64,000 bases of DNA from Sphingomonas lutea. GTDB lineage: Bacteria; Pseudomonadota; Alphaproteobacteria; Sphingomonadales; Sphingomonadaceae. Made by a program: the position numbers and the translations under genes. The notes beneath the pieces were generated by a model. It saw nothing but the letters and a program-made list of their open reading frames with translations. It ran no database searches and was not told where the DNA came from. Each line of letters starts with the position of its first letter. The stretch's first letter is position 1. The stretch spans positions 1,260,501 to 1,324,500 of the forward strand of contig NZ_CP060718.1 of NCBI RefSeq assembly GCF_014396785.1, given 5' to 3'. Positions 60,747 to 64,000 of the stretch are shown piece by piece.

Positions 60747-60780
60747 GGACTCGCATCGCTGATTTACAATCAACGAGTCC
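60747..60780. other. Hairpin with tRNA-like core in the gap between convergent genes
   Basis: GGACTCG (60747-60753) and CGAGTCC (60774-60780) are perfect inverted arms around a centre with CGCTGATT and AATCAACG. It may terminate the convergent transcripts or be an old attachment core. It is not a tRNA gene. Confidence 0.4.
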
Positions 60781-60886
60781 TTTCTCTTTGCCGTGTGCGG
60801 TGAAAGACGGGGGCGGGGGGTCGGGAGCAAAATGTCTGCTTTGCGTGAAAAGCGTACGCGAGGAACGCCCCATCTCTTTGAAGTTG

Positions 60887-61498
60887 TCAGTGCGAGGCAA
60901 GCCGCTCCACCACTCGCCGCAACTCGGCGGGTGTGTCGCCGGCGACCACCTCGACATAGCCGATACCGGCGCGGCGAAGCGCTTCCTTCTTAACGGCATC
61001 ACGCGCGGCTGTGGCGTGGGCGCCTTTGAAGTGCGCGCCGCCCTGATACTCAATGGCATGTAGCGGCCTACACTCATCATCAACGATCAGAAGATCGACT
61101 CGCTTCGAGTTGATGCAGGCGTATGCGGCTTTGTCGTCGCACTTGAGAATCTCGCCAAGTGACACTTGCGCCATCACCTGCCACCCGGGACGTAGATCAA
61201 TGACCCACTTGTCGATGGCCTTGAATAGTCGCGCCTCGCTCTTATTGAGTAACGGTTGTGGCTTGAACTCGGCCTTCATCACCGTGCGGAGCTGGTCTGC
61301 CGCATCAGGTATCTTTTTAGGCAATGTATCGTGCTTGGGTTGGAGGTGTAGCAACTCGCCGCGCTGCTCTTTGCCGCTGCTGTCTTTCCGACGCCGCCAT
61401 TCGGCACGGCGCTGCTTCGCCATCGCTTTTTCAAATTGCACACCGGCAAAGAGGCCGATGACGAATGCAATGGCAAAGCCAATGAGTTCAGGTGACAT
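60887..61498 (-). CDS. DUF2726 domain membrane-anchored nuclease-like protein
   Basis: A 203-residue protein. An N-terminal transmembrane helix (ELIGFAIAFVIGLFAGVQF) is followed by a basic linker (KQRRAEWRRRKDSSGKEQRG). The DUF2726 domain has LNKSEARLFKAIDKWVIDLR, then QVSLGEIL, RVDLLIVDDECRPLHAIEYQ with GGAHF, and RDAVKKEALRRAGIGYVEVV. The Asp...Glu-Tyr-Gln pattern resembles a PD-(D/E)xK nuclease core. The start is at the ATG of MSPELIG; an upstream TTG-type start would add 16 residues. Probably defence cargo; DNA cleavage is inferred from fold resemblance. Confidence 0.72.
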   Translation of the reverse strand: MSPELIGFAIAFVIGLFAGVQFEKAMAKQRRAEWRRRKDSSGKEQRGELLHLQPKHDTLPKKIPDAADQLRTVMKAEFKPQPLLNKSEARLFKAIDKWVIDLRPGWQVMAQVSLGEILKCDDKAAYACINSKRVDLLIVDDECRPLHAIEYQGGAHFKGAHATAARDAVKKEALRRAGIGYVEVVAGDTPAELRRVVERLASH

Positions 61499-61625
61499 CG
61501 GCCTATGTTCGAATAACAGCCGCTGAGCGTCAATTGCTGTCAGCAATTGCTCAACCCAATCACAATGTGATCCAGGAGCGCCGCATCTGGTAGCTGGATC
61601 CTCATCGTGTTCGTGGCCTACATCA

Positions 61626-62459
61626 TCAACGAGAGGTCCGCAGAAGCGTACGAAGCGCTATCGTGGGCGCAATCGCCTCGCCTATTTCAAGCCCGTCTCT
61701 AAGGCCTGGAATGCGATCATCTTTTTTCCCAGGTGCTGTGAGACCGGTCACAGCTACGAAGCTGCAGTCGATAGCCAAGCGCGGCTCTCGAAATACTATC
61801 GCGCTGCCGCATTTTACCCACTTCGGCGGGACGCCGTCCTCAAACATCGCCGTATCGACGAACATGCTGGGGCCGCCGAGGCCGGCACGCGAACCTGCGC
61901 TGTCAGCTACGTATGAACGCGTAAACGCGAAGTTCGCCTGCAACTGAGGGATACCGTCTGAGTAGCGTTGGATACTCGCTGCTTGGCGTACTGCCTCAGC
62001 AGCACTGACTTTGCCGGCCGTCAGTTCAGCGAGAATCATGCCAACCCGCCGTTCGGCATCGTCAATCGCGCGCCTGCTCCCTCTCGCACGAAATCCAAGT
62101 CCCAGAACCATCCTAGCACCAGGCCAGCGATTTCGGTCCTCGTTCTCCGAGATTGCCTCGAACAGCTGCTGGGACCGCTGGAGAAAATCATGCGTGACGC
62201 CGTTGTCCCGCAGCGAGAGGTCCCTGTAAGCGACCGCGCCGTCGTTGATAACCAGGGTCCTGTAGTAGCGACCGCTGTGATCGGCGACGATTCGGTGGAA
62301 AGTCCGCAGCCGTGTGACCGCCTCCTTCGCTCGCGGGTCGATGGGGTTCAGCTCGGCGTCGGCGATCATCGAGCCGTAGCCGAGCAGGTCAACCCATGCT
62401 GTAGCGGAGATACAAAAGGGTAGCGCGCCTGATCGCGAGCGCGAGATCGTGGTGGGCAT
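61626..62459 (-). CDS. Unrecognised protein, possibly class III cyclase-like fold
   Basis: A 277-residue soluble protein of no recognised family. Three segments recall the class III nucleotide cyclase core: ISATAWVDLLGYGSMI (first strand with Asp), YRTLVINDGAVAYRDL (beta-hairpin with Asp) and ARMVLGLGFRARGS (a later strand). A helical middle follows (RRAIDDAERRVGMILAELTA). If correct it would resemble the cyclase component of Pycsar-type systems, but catalytic assignments are uncertain. It is 16 bp downstream of another unknown gene on the same strand, probably one operon. Confidence 0.6.
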   Translation of the reverse strand: MPTTISRSRSGALPFCISATAWVDLLGYGSMIADAELNPIDPRAKEAVTRLRTFHRIVADHSGRYYRTLVINDGAVAYRDLSLRDNGVTHDFLQRSQQLFEAISENEDRNRWPGARMVLGLGFRARGSRRAIDDAERRVGMILAELTAGKVSAAEAVRQAASIQRYSDGIPQLQANFAFTRSYVADSAGSRAGLGGPSMFVDTAMFEDGVPPKWVKCGSAIVFREPRLAIDCSFVAVTGLTAPGKKDDRIPGLRDGLEIGEAIAPTIALRTLLRTSR

Positions 62460-62475
62460 GGTGCCTGAGCCGTCT

Positions 62476-63117
62476 TCAGCTCAGACGCAGCGTTTGGGAG
62501 TTAGTGCCCTCCACCTCCACCCGGAATATGCATCCGCCCGCATCAATCTCAAATACATGGCGCACGAAGCCTAGGTATAATGTCGCGGGTGCCGGTGCTA
62601 TCTCGCTGCTACGCTGCATTTCCTGGAGACTGGCGAGATCGCCAGCGTGAAGGAGGCGGTAGCTGAGCAGCTGCAGGCTTGGTGGCTCAGCGCCAAGTTC
62701 GGCCGTGATGGCCTCCACTGCGATCAACGCCGCACCTTGCCGGTTCAGGTAAGCAGGAATCCGAAGAAGTGGACGCAGCCGCGCTGCAAGCTTCGGCCAA
62801 GCTTCGAGACCGTCTTGGATAGGCTTGCCTGCGAAAAATAACGCTGCGATCCAAATCCAGTTCGGCACCTCCGTGGTCGCTTTAAGGAGCGTCAGGAACG
62901 CCGGCAAATCGGCACCGGGGCCAATGTTGCCGTCCTCAAAGCGCTGCCCGAACTCGTTCTCAAGCGCCAGACGGAACTGCTCTCGGTCGCGCTCCCACTC
63001 ATCATCCTCCGACCTTCCGTAGGTCTTGTCGACTACGGCGACTAGGATGTTCCCCTCATCCTCAAAAGCTTGGAGATTTTCGTCGTGAGGGAAGGGCTGA
63101 TTGATCCATCCTGTCAT
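62476..63117 (-). CDS. Unrecognised protein with a possible central transmembrane segment
   Basis: A 213-residue protein. The first 75 residues are acidic and polar (FPHDENLQAFEDEGNILVAV, then RSEDDEWERDREQFRLALEN). A hydrophobic segment (VPNWIWIAALFFAGK) lies near residue 85. The C-terminal half is helical, with a final beta-rich part (LYLGFVRHVFEIDAGGCIFR). No family recognised. AGGGA precedes the ATG. Upstream partner of the possible cyclase-like gene; by analogy a membrane effector, which is speculative. Confidence 0.58.
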   Translation of the reverse strand: MTGWINQPFPHDENLQAFEDEGNILVAVVDKTYGRSEDDEWERDREQFRLALENEFGQRFEDGNIGPGADLPAFLTLLKATTEVPNWIWIAALFFAGKPIQDGLEAWPKLAARLRPLLRIPAYLNRQGAALIAVEAITAELGAEPPSLQLLSYRLLHAGDLASLQEMQRSSEIAPAPATLYLGFVRHVFEIDAGGCIFRVEVEGTNSQTLRLS

Positions 63118-63225
63118 GATTGAGGTCCCTAGCGCAGCTTACGGGGGAGGTCATCTTCACAGCGTCGGTGCAAGCTCTTCCGAGTAGGCAATTGCTTCCG
63201 CTATTGGGAGTGCAGGAGAATTGGG

Positions 63226-63918
63226 ATGGCGCGAAAAGGCAAAGCGGACTCGGTTGAGCCAGTGTCAGCCGCAACATCGCACCCCAGGCAAAAGACGCCT
63301 TGGTGGAAGAGAGCCTGGGCGGCCCCCGCGGCGTTGGCCGCTGTGCTCACAAGCGTGGTTCTCATCCTACAGAACACACGAGCGCTGCCAGGTGAATTCC
63401 GGAAGACTTCTGAGCAGTTCTTTCAGTGGTATGGCGATTACGATGCGTGGAAAGGACACTGGACCAACGCCACTGAGGGGCTGGTGGACGTTGCCGAATT
63501 AAACCTCTCAAAGGACCGTTTTCGTCTCAACATAGATGCAAGCGCCGGTGGTGCCATTGCGGGATCTCTTGCTACGAAGGGAATCTGTGAGAGGCTGCCT
63601 TTCTTCGAGGAGCTATTGGTCGAAGGTACCATCTCAAGCGCAAGCAGAGCAGAGATCACTGCCTTCGACTTCGTGGGTGGAAAGAGAACAGCGTTTGCGA
63701 GTGCCACCCTACGCCGTGATGGTGATGTGATGACAGTCAGCGCCACCAACGATCCTGCAGGCGTCTTCCCCAAGGAAGCTCGAATTGCTCTTGATCCCGA
63801 CGACGACTTAAACCTTGCCGGAGAGCAAGAGCCGCTCTGCGCAGATAAGAAAGAAAGGTTCATCAGGGGTGCGGTGGATGATGTGCCCCAGCTCAGGAAA
63901 AGTAAATCCGTACCCTGA
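63226..63918 (+). CDS. Unrecognised single-pass membrane protein
   Basis: A 230-residue protein with a basic N-terminus (SHPRQKTPWWKRAW), one transmembrane helix (APAALAAVLTSVVLILQ, about residues 33-49) and a large C-terminal domain of mixed strands and helices (FRLNIDASAGGAIAGSLATK, FDFVGGKRTAFASATLRRDG). Nothing catalytic is recognised. It is divergent from the two preceding unknown genes across 108 bp. It may belong to the same accessory module. Confidence 0.62.
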   Translation: MARKGKADSVEPVSAATSHPRQKTPWWKRAWAAPAALAAVLTSVVLILQNTRALPGEFRKTSEQFFQWYGDYDAWKGHWTNATEGLVDVAELNLSKDRFRLNIDASAGGAIAGSLATKGICERLPFFEELLVEGTISSASRAEITAFDFVGGKRTAFASATLRRDGDVMTVSATNDPAGVFPKEARIALDPDDDLNLAGEQEPLCADKKERFIRGAVDDVPQLRKSKSVP

Positions 63919-63935
63919 TACAAGCTGGGCGCAGG

Positions 63936-64000
63936 ATGGGCCCAGACATCGGCGATTCGAATGTGACAGCCCTTCCTGCCGCAGCCGTCATCGGATGGCC
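63936..64000 (+). CDS. Possible start of a coding region cut by the window edge
   Basis: From an ATG at 63936 the frame is open to the end (MGPDIGDSNVTALPAAAVIG). There is no clear ribosome-binding site and 21 codons are too few to judge. Confidence 0.2.
   Translation, partial: MGPDIGDSNVTALPAAAVIGW

Noticed and set aside
60747..60780. A tRNA gene suggested by the CTGATTTACAATCA core
   Set aside because: Lacks T-arm, D-arm and acceptor stem of correct length; only a hairpin is supported.

Overview
The window looks like the chromosome of a sphingomonad (Alphaproteobacteria, Sphingomonadales), with a laterally acquired region on the right. The assignment rests on a crtZ/crtB/crtI/crtY carotenoid cluster with a probable 2-hydroxylase gene (nostoxanthin-type pigments), an RcdA-family (DUF1465) gene, two adjacent YdcH-like genes, a cysteine-poor DksA, high GC and heavy use of 4-bp ATGA/GTGA overlaps. 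No rRNA gene, complete tRNA gene or CRISPR array was found.

Layout. 1-4.5 kb: end of a surface-polysaccharide locus (three glycosyltransferases, a GDP-mannose 4,6-dehydratase, a sugar C-methyltransferase), followed by remnants of an MFS transporter and an asparagine synthase. 5-8.6 kb: two small secreted proteins, surE, dksA, two YdcH proteins, rcdA-like. 8.6-12.1 kb: Fe-type alcohol dehydrogenase, thioesterase, nitronate monooxygenase-like enzyme, UDP-glucuronate epimerase-like enzyme. 12.2-18.5 kb: an apparent 5-oxoproline utilisation operon (fused oxoprolinase, DUF969 and DUF979 permease pair, DUF2891). It carries three copies of a multi-hairpin palindromic repeat inserted in frame in coding sequence. 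18.5-24.3 kb: tripartite RND efflux operon. 24.5-31 kb: carotenoid cluster plus a sulfotransferase. 31-32.8 kb: NarL-type two-component system. 32.9-41.6 kb: thiol-redox genes (redoxin, DsbD-like), a TonB receptor and a copper-resistance operon (copA, copB and three small His/Met/Cys-rich secreted proteins).

41.7-49.8 kb: a complete, compact histidine operon (TrpR-like regulator, hisG, hisD, fused hisC-hisB, hisH, hisA, hisF, hisIE) with a convergent inositol-phosphatase-family gene that probably supplies histidinol-phosphate phosphatase. The module lies between two direct copies of a 47-bp sequence matching the 3' end of a tRNA-Lys(CUU) gene. Neither copy is a whole tRNA; they look like attachment-site scars.

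49.9-64 kb: an integrative element, by eye lower in GC: tyrosine integrase, a small conserved protein, AlpA-like regulator, primase-polymerase, DUF3987 protein and DUF5681 protein. A defence-type cargo follows: McrB and McrC (type IV restriction), an HTH plus metallo-beta-lactamase-fold gene split by a frameshift at a G-run, a DUF2726 nuclease-like membrane protein, and three unrecognised genes, one with a possible class III cyclase-like fold. Short repeats of a TGCTAA/TTGCTA motif cluster both just before the integrase and at 60.6-60.7 kb.
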